The translations under genes were made by a program, and so were the position numbers. The notes beneath the pieces were generated by a model, which was given only the letters and a program-made list of their open reading frames with translations, had not been told where the DNA came from and ran no database searches. Positions 53,405 through 62,303 of a stretch of DNA of 64,000 bases are shown piece by piece. The stretch covers positions 1 through 64,000 of the forward strand of contig NZ_JAUXZE010000039.1 of assembly GCF_030694085.1 (NCBI RefSeq), given 5' to 3'. Each line of letters starts with the position of its first letter. Position 1 is the stretch's first letter. Origin of the DNA: Tabrizicola sp. Its GTDB lineage: Bacteria; Pseudomonadota; Alphaproteobacteria; Rhodobacterales; Rhodobacteraceae.

Positions 53405-55216
53405 ATGAAGGACATCGTTTCAGTCGATCACCTGAGGGTCGAATTCGCCACCGACAGCGGCCCTGTCGTGGGGGTCGAGGATGTGTCCTTCACCATCGCG
53501 CCCGGCGAGACGGTCTGCGTCGTCGGCGAAAGCGGGTCGGGCAAGTCCGTGACCTCGCTCTCGCTCATGCGCTTGGTCGAATTCGGCGGCGGGACCATCG
53601 CGGCAGGGGCCTTGCGCTTCCGGCGCGCGGACGGCACCGAACTGGACGTCGCCGCCGCCTCGCCCTCTGTCATGGGCGAAGTGCGCGGCAACGAGATCGG
53701 GATGATCTTTCAAGAGCCGATGACCGCGCTCAACCCCGTCTTCACCATCGAACGCCAGCTGACCGACGGTCTCATGCTGCACAAGGGCCTCAGCCAGGCC
53801 CAGGCCAGCGCCCGCGCCCTCGACCTGCTGCGCAGCGTCCGCATCCCCGAACCCGAACGCCGCCTGAAGCAATACCCGCACGAACTGTCCGGCGGCATGC
53901 GCCAGCGGGTCGTCATCGCAATGGCAATGGCCTGCGAGCCGAAGCTTTTGATCGCGGATGAGCCCACCACCGCCCTCGACGTCACGATCCAGGCCGAGAT
54001 CCTCGCCCTCATCAACCGCCTCAAGCGCGAGAACGGGATGGCCGTCCTGTTCATCACGCACGACATGGCGGTCGTCGCGCAGATGGCTGACCGGGTCGTC
54101 GTCATGTACCGCGGACGCATCGTCGAGACCGGGACCGTGGACCAGATCTTCACCGCGCCGAAGGAAGACTACACCAAGGCCCTCCTCGCCGCGGTCCCGA
54201 AACTGGGCGAGATGAAGGGCAAGCCCGCCCCCGAACGCATGCGCCTGATCGGGGACGAAAGCGCGCGCGCCGCCCGCATCGCCCCCGTGGCGCGCAAACC
54301 CCAGGTCCTGCTGGATGTCCGGCATCTCACCACCCGCTTTCCCGTCAAGGGCGGCATCCTGCGCCGAACCGTGGCGCAGGTGCATGCAGTCGAGGATGTC
54401 AGCTTCACCCTCAACGTCGGCGAAACCCTTGCCCTCGTCGGCGAATCCGGCTGCGGGAAATCCAGCTGCGGCCGATCGATCCTGCGCCTGGTCCAGCCCA
54501 CCAGCGGCGAGGTCTGGATCGGCGGTCGCGACATCGGCGCACTAAGCCACCATGACCTGAGACGCGCGCGGGCCGACATGCAGATGGTGTTCCAGGACCC
54601 CTTCGCCAGCCTGAACCCCTACCGCCGCCTGAAGGACCAGGTGGCCGAACCCATCGTCAACTTCGGCCTCGCCTCGGGGGCTGCGCTGAAAGCCCGCGTC
54701 GAGGAACTCTTCGACCGCGTCCACCTCCCCCGCACCTTCCTGAACCGCTTCCCGCACGAACTGTCCGGCGGCCAGCGCCAGCGCGTCGCCATCGCCCGCG
54801 CCCTTGCCGTCAACCCCAAGCTGATCGTCGCGGACGAAGCCGTCTCGGCGCTCGACGTGTCGGTCCAGGCGCAGGTCCTGAATCTGATGATGGAGCTGCA
54901 GGAAGACCTCGGCCTCTCCTACCTCTTCATCTCCCACGACATGGCCGTCGTCGAACGCGTGGCCCATCAGGTGGGCGTGATGTATCTTGGCCGCATCGTC
55001 GAAATCGGCCCCCGCGCGGCGATCTTCGAGAATCCCTCGCACAGCTACACGCGCCAGCTTCTGTCGGCGGTTCCCATCGCCGACCCGACCAAACGCCGCT
55101 TTGCCGATGACCTGTCGTTCAAGCCGATCAAATCACCGATCTTTCCGCTGGGGCACCAACCCGCCCCATCGGTTTATACCGAAGTGGCCACCGGCCATTT
55201 CGTCCTGAAGGACTAG
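53405..55216 (+). CDS. Peptide ABC importer, fused double ATP-binding protein (DppD-DppF)
   Basis: 603 residues with two complete ABC domains. First half: [28 protein letters not shown]. Second half: GESGCGKS, LSGGQRQR, LIVADEAVSALD, where the usual EP is EA. GsiA-type fusions have this plan. ATG 53405 is preferred over GTG 53399 because GGGGG lies upstream at a normal distance. It starts ten bases after the permease and ends eleven before the amidohydrolase. Confidence 0.9.
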   Translation: MKDIVSVDHLRVEFATDSGPVVGVEDVSFTIAPGETVCVVGESGSGKSVTSLSLMRLVEFGGGTIAAGALRFRRADGTELDVAAASPSVMGEVRGNEIGMIFQEPMTALNPVFTIERQLTDGLMLHKGLSQAQASARALDLLRSVRIPEPERRLKQYPHELSGGMRQRVVIAMAMACEPKLLIADEPTTALDVTIQAEILALINRLKRENGMAVLFITHDMAVVAQMADRVVVMYRGRIVETGTVDQIFTAPKEDYTKALLAAVPKLGEMKGKPAPERMRLIGDESARAARIAPVARKPQVLLDVRHLTTRFPVKGGILRRTVAQVHAVEDVSFTLNVGETLALVGESGCGKSSCGRSILRLVQPTSGEVWIGGRDIGALSHHDLRRARADMQMVFQDPFASLNPYRRLKDQVAEPIVNFGLASGAALKARVEELFDRVHLPRTFLNRFPHELSGGQRQRVAIARALAVNPKLIVADEAVSALDVSVQAQVLNLMMELQEDLGLSYLFISHDMAVVERVAHQVGVMYLGRIVEIGPRAAIFENPSHSYTRQLLSAVPIADPTKRRFADDLSFKPIKSPIFPLGHQPAPSVYTEVATGHFVLKD

Positions 55217-55226
55217 GGAGGAACCC

Positions 55227-56399
55227 ATGCCGATCAAGAACCGTCTGGCCGAGATGCAGGCCGAGATCACCGCCTGGCGCCGTGACCTGCACGAAAACCC
55301 CGAACTCATGTACGACGTCCACCGCACCGCCGCCACCGTCGCCGACCGCCTGCGCGAGTTTGGCTGCGACGAGGTCGTGACCGGCATCGGCCGCACCGGC
55401 GTCGTCGGTGTGATCAAGGGCAAGACCGACAGCCGTGGCCACGTCGTGGGCCTGCGCGCCGACATGGACGCCCTGCCGATCCTGGAGGCGACCAACCTGC
55501 CGTATGCCTCGAAAACCCCCGGCAAGATGCACGCCTGCGGCCATGACGGGCACACCGCCATGCTTCTGGGGGCCGCGAAATACCTCTGCGAGACGCGCAA
55601 CTTCGACGGCCGCGTCGCCGTGATCTTCCAGCCCGCCGAGGAGGGCGGCGCGGGCGGAGAGGCGATGGTGAAGGACGGGTTGATCGAACGGTTCGGCATC
55701 AAGGAAGTCTACGGGATGCACAACTCCCCCGGCCTGCCCGTCGGCCAGTTTTCCATCAAGGCCGGCCCGTTCTACGCCGCCACCGACAACTTCACCGTCC
55801 ACCTGACCGGCAAGGGCGGCCACGCCGCCTATCCGCACCGCACTGTCGACACCACCGTCATGGCCTGCCAGACGGTGATGGCGCTGCAGACCATCGTCTC
55901 GCGCAACTCGGACCCCTTGGAGTCCATCGTCGTCTCCGTCACCTCGATGAGAACCGAATCCGAAGCCTGGAACGTCATCCCCGAACGCGTCGAATTGCGC
56001 GGCACCGTCCGCACCTTCGACGCAGGGGTGCGCAAACTGGCCGAAGAGCGGTTCCGCGCGCTGGTCGAAGGCACCGTGGCGGGCTTCGGCGGGTCGGTCC
56101 AGATCGACTGGCGACCGGGCTATCCGGCGATGGTCAATGCCGAACCGGAAACCGACTTCGCCGCCAAGGTCGCCGAAAGGATCGGTGGCGCGGGGTCGGT
56201 GGACGCCAACTGTCCCGCGATCATGGGCGGCGAGGATTTCGCCTACATGCTTGAGGTCGTCCCCGGAGCCTACATCCAGGTCGGCAACGGCGACACCGCC
56301 GAAGTCCACCACCCTGCCTACAACTTCAACGACGAGGCGATCCCCTTCGGCGCCTCCTACTGGGCCGAGCTTGTCGAAACCCGCATGCCCGCGGCCTGA
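55227..56399 (+). CDS. M20-family amidohydrolase (hippurate-hydrolase-like)
   Basis: 390 residues. Metal-site motifs are GLRADMDALP, MHACGHDGHTAML and the general-base pair in QPAEEGGAGGEAM, with a late HHPAYNFND histidine region. Such enzymes cleave N-acyl amino acids or small peptides in the cytoplasm. Good GGAGG site before ATG 55227. Seventh gene of the operon, consistent with processing the imported substrate. Confidence 0.9.
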   Translation: MPIKNRLAEMQAEITAWRRDLHENPELMYDVHRTAATVADRLREFGCDEVVTGIGRTGVVGVIKGKTDSRGHVVGLRADMDALPILEATNLPYASKTPGKMHACGHDGHTAMLLGAAKYLCETRNFDGRVAVIFQPAEEGGAGGEAMVKDGLIERFGIKEVYGMHNSPGLPVGQFSIKAGPFYAATDNFTVHLTGKGGHAAYPHRTVDTTVMACQTVMALQTIVSRNSDPLESIVVSVTSMRTESEAWNVIPERVELRGTVRTFDAGVRKLAEERFRALVEGTVAGFGGSVQIDWRPGYPAMVNAEPETDFAAKVAERIGGAGSVDANCPAIMGGEDFAYMLEVVPGAYIQVGNGDTAEVHHPAYNFNDEAIPFGASYWAELVETRMPAA

Positions 56400-56410
56400 A
56401 AGGAACGCAG

Positions 56411-57775
56411 ATGGACTGGTCCGAATACCTCGACGCGCATCAGGCGCGCTTCGTGGATGAACTCATCGACTTCGTCCGCATCCCCTCGGTCTCGGCGGCC
56501 ACGGCGCATGTCGCCGACGTGGTGGCCGCGGGCGACTGGGTTGTCGAACGCCTGAAGGCTGCGGGCATGGAAAACGTCCGCATGCTGCCGACCGAAGGCC
56601 ACCCGGTCGTCTATGCCGACTGGCTGCACGCAGGCCCAGGCAAGCCCACTGTCCTGATCTACGGCCATTTCGACGTGCAACCGGCGGAACCCTTCGACCT
56701 CTGGCAGACCCCACCCTTCGAACCCCAGGTCCGCGACGGCAAGGTCTGGGGCCGGGGTGCCTCGGACGACAAGGGCGGCATGCTGATCCCCATCCTGTCC
56801 GTCGAGGCGATGCTGAAAACCCAGGGCCGCCTTCCCGTCAACGTGAAGCTCTTCTTCGAGGGGCAAGAGGAAATCGGCTCGCCCCACCTGCCCGCCTTCA
56901 TCAAAGAGAATGGCGCGATGCTGAAGGCCGACATGATCTTCTCCGCCGATGGCAGTCAGTGGGGCGAGGACCAGCCGAACCTGATCACCGGCCTCAAAGG
57001 CCTCGTCGCCGCAGAGATCACCGTCAGCGGCGCGAAGGGCGACCAGCACTCCGGCCAGCAGGGCGGCGGCATCGCCAACCCGATCCAGGGCCTCGCGCAG
57101 ATCATCGCCTCGATGAAGGGGGCCAACGGCAAGATCACTGTCCCCGGCTTCTACGACGATGTCATCGACCTGACGGTCGAGGACCGAGAAGCCTTCGCCC
57201 GTATCCCCTTCGATGAGGCCACCTATATCGAAGACCTCGGCGTGCCCGATATCTTCGGCGAGGAAGGCTACACCACCCGCGAACGGCTTTGGGGCCGCCC
57301 GACGCTTGAGATGAACGGGATCTGGGGCGGCTGGCAGGGGAATGGCATCAAGACCGTCCTTCCCGCCGAAGCCCATGCCAAGATCACCTGCCGCCTGGTC
57401 GCCAACCAGAAGCCCGACGCGATCTTCGACCTTCTCCGCGCCCATATCGAGACGGCGTGCCCGCAGGGCCTTCGGGTATCGGTCAAGCGGCTTGCCGGAA
57501 GCGCGGACCCGTTCCTGGTGCCCCCCGGCCACAACGCCAGCACCGCAGCCGCCGAAGTCCTGACCGAGGTCTACGGCAAGGCCCCATACGTCACCCGCAC
57601 CGGCGGCTCGATCCCGGTCATGACCATGCTGCTGAACGAGCTTGGCGTCCACGCCACTGTCTTCGCCTTCGGGATGAACGACGAGAACCTGCACGCCCCG
57701 AACGAATTCTTCCGCCTGTCGAACTTCCGCACCGGCCAGACCGCCTATTGCAAGCTTCTGGAGCGTCTCGGCTAG
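56411..57775 (+). CDS. M20-family dipeptidase
   Basis: 454 residues of the larger M20 dipeptidase type. Seen: IYGHFDVQP, GRGASDDKGGM, FEGQEEIGSPHL, the dimerisation-domain histidine in GDQHSGQQGG and a late GMNDENLHAPNE. It has no signal peptide. It starts eleven bases after the other M20 gene and ends the operon, so two different cytoplasmic hydrolases serve one importer. Confidence 0.9.
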   Translation: MDWSEYLDAHQARFVDELIDFVRIPSVSAATAHVADVVAAGDWVVERLKAAGMENVRMLPTEGHPVVYADWLHAGPGKPTVLIYGHFDVQPAEPFDLWQTPPFEPQVRDGKVWGRGASDDKGGMLIPILSVEAMLKTQGRLPVNVKLFFEGQEEIGSPHLPAFIKENGAMLKADMIFSADGSQWGEDQPNLITGLKGLVAAEITVSGAKGDQHSGQQGGGIANPIQGLAQIIASMKGANGKITVPGFYDDVIDLTVEDREAFARIPFDEATYIEDLGVPDIFGEEGYTTRERLWGRPTLEMNGIWGGWQGNGIKTVLPAEAHAKITCRLVANQKPDAIFDLLRAHIETACPQGLRVSVKRLAGSADPFLVPPGHNASTAAAEVLTEVYGKAPYVTRTGGSIPVMTMLLNELGVHATVFAFGMNDENLHAPNEFFRLSNFRTGQTAYCKLLERLG

Positions 57776-57819
57776 GTCGCGACCGCACTGGCGGCGCAGC
57801 AGGGCGATGGGGCCAAGTC

Positions 57820-57874
57820 GGTCTGGGGCCGGTCTGGGGCCGGTTTGGGGCCGGTTTGGGGCCGGTCTGGCGCG
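57820..57874. repeat. Five tandem 11-bp GGTYTGGGGCC units
   Basis: GGTCTGGGGCC twice, GGTTTGGGGCC twice, then a degenerate GGTCTGGCGCG, in the convergent gap (57776-57935) between the M20 and LysR genes. It is G-rich on the plus strand and could form a quadruplex. Nothing else is seen in this gap. Confidence 0.8.
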
Positions 57875-57935
57875 CGATGGCGGGCGGGGTGCCGGTCCCG
57901 GACGGCCCGATGGGCACCTTCCCTGACGTCCGGTC

Positions 57936-58847
57936 TCAGCCGGGTCGCGCCGACACCTCCTGGCCCGATGTGCGGGACTGCATCCACTTCAGCAGCTTCA
58001 CCAGCGCCCGGCTGGGCGTCCTGACCTGGGGCCAGACCAGATGATAGGCCCCGTCGACGTCGGTATATGCCGCGATTGCCGGGCGCAGACGCCCCGCAAG
58101 GAATTCGGCCTCGGCCAGGAAGGCCGGCAGAAGTGCCACACCAAAGCCCAGCGCCGCCGCCTCGGCCATCTGGCTGAACTGGTCGAACAGCATCCCCCGC
58201 AGGTGACCCGCCGGACAGCCCTGCCGCGCGAACCAGTCCTCCCAGGCGCCAGGTCGGCTCTCCAGATGCAGAAGCGGCAGAGCCAGCAGATCCTGCGGCA
58301 CCAGCGGCCCCTCCCCCGCCAGCCCAGGCGCGCAAGCCGGGATCACCCGCTCGCGCGCCAGCTCCAGATGGTTCGCCCCAGGCCAGTCCGCTCCGCCGAA
58401 GTGGATCGCCGCATCGAAAGGCTCACGCGTGAAGTCGAAGGGTGACAGCCGCGTGCCAAAATTCAGCGTGATGTCCGGGTTCTCTTCGGCGAACCGGCGC
58501 AGGCGCGGCAGCAGCCAATGTGTCCCGAAGGCCGGCAGCACCGCGATGTTCAGGCTTGACTGTTCGCCCGCCGCGCGGATCTTCAGGCTGGCCCGCGCCA
58601 GGTCCTGCAGGTAGTCGCGGATCGACGCCGCATAGTCCGTGCCCGCCTGGGTCAGTGCCAGCCCCTTCCCCTCGCGCCGCATCAGCGTCACCCCGATCTG
58701 GTCCTGAAGCGCCTTCAGCTGCCGGCTGACCGCCGAATGGGTCAGCGCCAGCTCTTCCGCCGCCGCCGTGGCGCTGCCCAGGCGCTCCACTGCCTCCAGC
58801 GCCAGAAGCGAACTGATCGAAGGCAGAAAACGGCGCGGGGCGATCAT
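57936..58847 (-). CDS. LysR-family transcriptional regulator (GcvA-like)
   Basis: 303 residues. HTH at about 20-60 (GSATAAAEELALTHSAVSRQLKALQDQIG), then a periplasmic-binding-protein-like effector domain. The opening PSISSLLALEAVERLGS and the TGHWLLPRLRRF-like region fit the GcvA group. It is divergent from the aminotransferase operon and probably activates it. Effector unknown, perhaps a lysine-pathway intermediate. Confidence 0.88.
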   Translation of the reverse strand: MIAPRRFLPSISSLLALEAVERLGSATAAAEELALTHSAVSRQLKALQDQIGVTLMRREGKGLALTQAGTDYAASIRDYLQDLARASLKIRAAGEQSSLNIAVLPAFGTHWLLPRLRRFAEENPDITLNFGTRLSPFDFTREPFDAAIHFGGADWPGANHLELARERVIPACAPGLAGEGPLVPQDLLALPLLHLESRPGAWEDWFARQGCPAGHLRGMLFDQFSQMAEAAALGFGVALLPAFLAEAEFLAGRLRPAIAAYTDVDGAYHLVWPQVRTPSRALVKLLKWMQSRTSGQEVSARPG

Positions 58848-58867
58848 GTGAGTTTTTCTCCAAGGTA

Positions 58868-58887
58868 ATGACCAACATGTCGCTCAT
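58868..58887. promoter_or_regulatory. Candidate LysR box in divergent promoter
   Basis: ATGA-N12-TCAT dyad between the LysR gene and the aminotransferase operon, containing a T-N11-A core. Short arms make this a weak call. Confidence 0.3.
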
Positions 58888-58941
58888 TTTCAGGCCAAAG
58901 GCCAGCTAGACTGGAGCCGGACGGCAAGGGACAGGACGACG

Positions 58942-60111
58942 ATGACCGCAACATTCGCCCGGGCGGACCGCATCTGCGGGCTTGAGGTTTCCGAGATCGT
59001 GCAGATTTCCGAACAGGCCGCCGCCTTGCGCGCCACGGGCCGCGACGTCGTCTCGCTGTCCACCGGAGAACCGGATTTCCCGACCCCCGACCATGTGATC
59101 CAGGCCGCGCATCAGGCCGCCCTGCAAGGCCAGACCCGCTACACCGCGAACAGCGGCACCACCCCCCTTCGCGCAGCCATCGCGGCGGATGCAGGTGTCA
59201 CGGTGGCCGAGGTGATCGTCTCGACCGGCGCAAAGCAGGTGATCGCCAATGCGATGCTGGCGACCCTGAACCCCGGCGACGAGGTAGTGATGCCCGCGCC
59301 CTTCTGGACCAGCTATGCCGACATCGTCAGCATGGCGGGGGGGCGGCCCGTGGTGGTCCCCAGCCCGATGGAGGCAGGCTTCCGACTGTCGCCGCAGGCG
59401 CTGGAGGCCGCCATCACGCCCCGCACCCGTTGGCTGATGCTCAACACCCCGTCCAACCCCACGGGCGCGATCTACACCACCGAAGACCTCCGCGCGCTGG
59501 CCCAGGTGCTGGCCCGCCATCCGCAGGTCTGGGTCCTGTCGGACGAGATCTACCGCCACCTGAACTTCGTCCCCTTCACGCCCTTCACCGAAGCTGCCCC
59601 GAACCTTCGCGACCGCACCCTGACCGTCGATGGCGTTTCCAAGGCCTATGCGATGACCGGCTGGCGGATCGGCTGGGGCATCGGCCCCAAGGCCCTGATC
59701 GGTGCGATGGGAACCGTGCAGGGGCAGGTGACGTCGGGCGCCTCCTCGGTCTCGCAAGCCGCAGCACTTGCCGCGCTGACCGGCGACCAGTCGCTCCTCG
59801 ACACCCGCCGCAAGGCATGGCGCGTGCGCCGCGACCGAGTGGTCGACGCGCTGAACGCCTTGCCCGGCATCGACTGCCCCCTCCCCGACGGGGCCTTCTA
59901 CGTCTTCCCCCGCATCACCGCCGCGATGGAGGCCACCGGCCACCCGACCGACGCCGCCTTCTGCCGCTGGCTGCTGCACGACCACGGCATAGCCCTTGTC
60001 CCCGGTCGCGCCTTCGGCCTTCCCGGCCACCTGCGCCTTTCCTTCGCCTATTCCGACGCCGACCTGACCCGTGGCCTGTCCCGCATCGCCGCCGCGCTGG
60101 AGACCCGCTGA
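58942..60111 (+). CDS. Class I/II PLP aminotransferase
   Basis: 389 residues. PLP-binding features: LNTPSNPTGAIY with the conserved Asn, LSDEIYRHL with the aspartate-tyrosine pair, the Schiff-base lysine in GVSKAYAMTGWRIGW and the late arginine in HLRLSFAYS. It resembles aspartate/2-aminoadipate aminotransferases. It is first in an operon with a 2-oxoacid dehydrogenase and an ALDH7-type enzyme, which suggests conversion of 2-aminoadipate to 2-oxoadipate. Stop and next ATG share one base (TGATG). Confidence 0.85.
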   Translation: MTATFARADRICGLEVSEIVQISEQAAALRATGRDVVSLSTGEPDFPTPDHVIQAAHQAALQGQTRYTANSGTTPLRAAIAADAGVTVAEVIVSTGAKQVIANAMLATLNPGDEVVMPAPFWTSYADIVSMAGGRPVVVPSPMEAGFRLSPQALEAAITPRTRWLMLNTPSNPTGAIYTTEDLRALAQVLARHPQVWVLSDEIYRHLNFVPFTPFTEAAPNLRDRTLTVDGVSKAYAMTGWRIGWGIGPKALIGAMGTVQGQVTSGASSVSQAAALAALTGDQSLLDTRRKAWRVRRDRVVDALNALPGIDCPLPDGAFYVFPRITAAMEATGHPTDAAFCRWLLHDHGIALVPGRAFGLPGHLRLSFAYSDADLTRGLSRIAAALETR

Positions 60112-62303
60112 TGGACCGCTGCGACATCGTCCACGACAATTTCATGCGCCGCGTTGCTGCCCGCGACCTGCCCGCGGGTCGCGCACCGCAAGGCCCCCTG
60201 CCCAAGACCCTCGCCGTCTCCCTCTACCGCTCCGGCTGCCTCAGCCGCGCCCTGGACCGCCAAAGCCGCGCCATGCAGCGCGCGGGCCAGGGCTTCTACA
60301 CCATCGGCTCCTCGGGCCACGAAGGCCTGGCCGCCGTCGCCGCCGCCCTGCGCCCCACCGACATCGCATTCCTCCACTACCGCGACGCGGCCTTCCAGAT
60401 CGCAAGGGCCGAACAGGTCCCCGGCCAGGCCATCACCCGTGACATGCTCCTCTCCTTCGCCTCCTCGTCCGAGGACCCGATCTCCGGCGGCCGCCACAAG
60501 GTCCTGGGAAGCCGCGCGCTGATGATCCCGCCGCAGACCTCGACCATCGCCAGCCATCTGCCCAAGGCCGTCGGGGCCGCCTATGCCATCGCCGCCGCCC
60601 GCCGCCACCGGCCCGAACACGCGATCCTCCCGGACGACGCCATCGCCTATTGCAGCTTCGGCGACGCCTCGGCCAACCACTCCACCGCCCAAGGCGCCTT
60701 CAACGCCGCGCAGTGGACGAGCTACCAGTCCGTGCCGCTGCCGCTGCTGTTCTGTTGCGAGGACAACGGTATCGGCATTTCCACCAAGACCCCGACCGGC
60801 TGGATCGCCGCGACCTTCGCCAATCGCCCCGGCCTGAAATACTTCTCCTGCGACGGCCTTGATCTCTACGACACCTACGCCACCGCTCTGGAGGCAGCCG
60901 ACTACGTCCGCACCCGCAAGAAACCCGCCTTCCTCCACGTCCGCACCATCCGGCTTTACGGCCACGCCGGGGCCGACATGCCCACCACCTACCTGCCCCG
61001 TGAGGAGGTCGAGGCCGAGGAAGCCAACGACCCCCTCCTCCACTCTGTCCGCCTGCTGGATCAGGCCGGGGCCCTGACCCCGGATCAGGCGCTGGTGATC
61101 TACACCCAGACTGCCGACCGCGTCGCCCGCGTCGCCGCCGAGGCCGTCACCCGCCCCCGCCTGACGACCGCGCCCGACGTGATGGCCGCCATCATCCCGC
61201 CCCGCCGCGACAACCGGCCGACCAACGGCCCCAGCCAACAGGCCCGCGAACAGGCTTTCGGCGGCGACCTGAAGGCGATGGCCGAACCGCAGATCATGTC
61301 GCGCCTGATCAACTGGGCGCTGACCGACCTGATGCTGACCCACCCCGAGATCGTGATGATGGGCGAGGATGTGGGTCGAAAGGGTGGCGTCTACGGTGTC
61401 ACGCAGAAGCTGACCCAGCGCTTCGGCCCCGACCGGATGATCGACACGCTGCTGGACGAGCAATCCATCCTCGGCCTCGCCATCGGCATGGCGCAGAACG
61501 GCTTCGTCCCGATGCCGGAAATCCAGTTCCTCGCCTATGTCCACAACGCCGAGGACCAGATCCGGGGCGAGGCGGCGACGCTGCCCTTCTTCTCCAACGG
61601 CCAGTTCACCAACCCGATGGTGATCCGCATCGCGGGACTTGGCTACCAGAAGGGCTTCGGCGGGCATTTCCACAACGACAACTCGCTCGCCGTCCTGCGC
61701 GATATCCCCGGCGTGATCCTGGCAGTGCCCTCGAACGGGGCCGACGCCGCGATGATGCTGCGCGAATCCGTGCGCCTCGCGCGTGAGGAACAGCGCGTCG
61801 TCGTCTTCGTGGAACCGATCGCGCTTTACCCGATGCGCGACCTTCTTGCCGACAAGGACGGCGGCTGGATGCGCCGCTACCCCGACCCCTCCCAGACCAT
61901 CCGCCTGGGCGAGGTCGGCACTGACGGCACAGGCACCGACCTTGCCATCGTCACCTTCGGCAACGGTTGCTACCTGTCGCAGCAGGCCCGCCCCGAACTG
62001 GAAGCCGCAGGCCTGAAGACCCGGATCATCGACACCCGCTGGCTCTCGCCTCTGCCCAAACCGGCGCTGACCGAAGCCGTCAAAGGCTGCAAACACATCC
62101 TGATCGTCGATGAGACCCGCCACACCGGCGGCGTCGCCGAGGGCCTGATGGCGCATTTCCACGAGGCCGCCCCCGGCACCCCCCTCGCCCGCCTGACCGC
62201 CGAGGACAGCTTCATCGCCACCGGCCCGGCCTATGCGGCCACGATGCCGTCCAAGGACCGGATCGTCGCCGCCGCCCGCGCGCTAACGGGGGCCAAGCCA
62301 TGA
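60111..62303 (+). CDS. Fused 2-oxoacid dehydrogenase E1 (alpha-beta), possibly 2-oxoadipate dehydrogenase
   Basis: 730 residues from ATG 60111; a longer open frame runs back through the aminotransferase but is a shadow. The first half is E1-alpha-like with the ThDP motif YCSFGDASANHSTAQGAFNAA and LFCCEDNGIGIST. The second half (from about 395) is E1-beta-like with MGEDVGRKGGVYGVT and DTLLDEQSILGLAIGMA. Genes encoding these two as one chain occur in Rhodobacterales and Bacteroidetes. In this operon a 2-oxoadipate (lysine breakdown) or branched 2-oxoacid substrate is plausible. E2 and E3 must lie elsewhere or beyond the window. Overlaps the next gene by four bases. Confidence 0.82.
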   Translation: MDRCDIVHDNFMRRVAARDLPAGRAPQGPLPKTLAVSLYRSGCLSRALDRQSRAMQRAGQGFYTIGSSGHEGLAAVAAALRPTDIAFLHYRDAAFQIARAEQVPGQAITRDMLLSFASSSEDPISGGRHKVLGSRALMIPPQTSTIASHLPKAVGAAYAIAAARRHRPEHAILPDDAIAYCSFGDASANHSTAQGAFNAAQWTSYQSVPLPLLFCCEDNGIGISTKTPTGWIAATFANRPGLKYFSCDGLDLYDTYATALEAADYVRTRKKPAFLHVRTIRLYGHAGADMPTTYLPREEVEAEEANDPLLHSVRLLDQAGALTPDQALVIYTQTADRVARVAAEAVTRPRLTTAPDVMAAIIPPRRDNRPTNGPSQQAREQAFGGDLKAMAEPQIMSRLINWALTDLMLTHPEIVMMGEDVGRKGGVYGVTQKLTQRFGPDRMIDTLLDEQSILGLAIGMAQNGFVPMPEIQFLAYVHNAEDQIRGEAATLPFFSNGQFTNPMVIRIAGLGYQKGFGGHFHNDNSLAVLRDIPGVILAVPSNGADAAMMLRESVRLAREEQRVVVFVEPIALYPMRDLLADKDGGWMRRYPDPSQTIRLGEVGTDGTGTDLAIVTFGNGCYLSQQARPELEAAGLKTRIIDTRWLSPLPKPALTEAVKGCKHILIVDETRHTGGVAEGLMAHFHEAAPGTPLARLTAEDSFIATGPAYAATMPSKDRIVAAARALTGAKP

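Noticed and set aside
60048..62162. A 704-codon antisense open frame across the fused E1 gene
   Set aside because: The plus-strand frame has clear thiamine-diphosphate enzyme motifs. Long antisense frames are common in very GC-rich coding DNA and this one has no recognisable domain.
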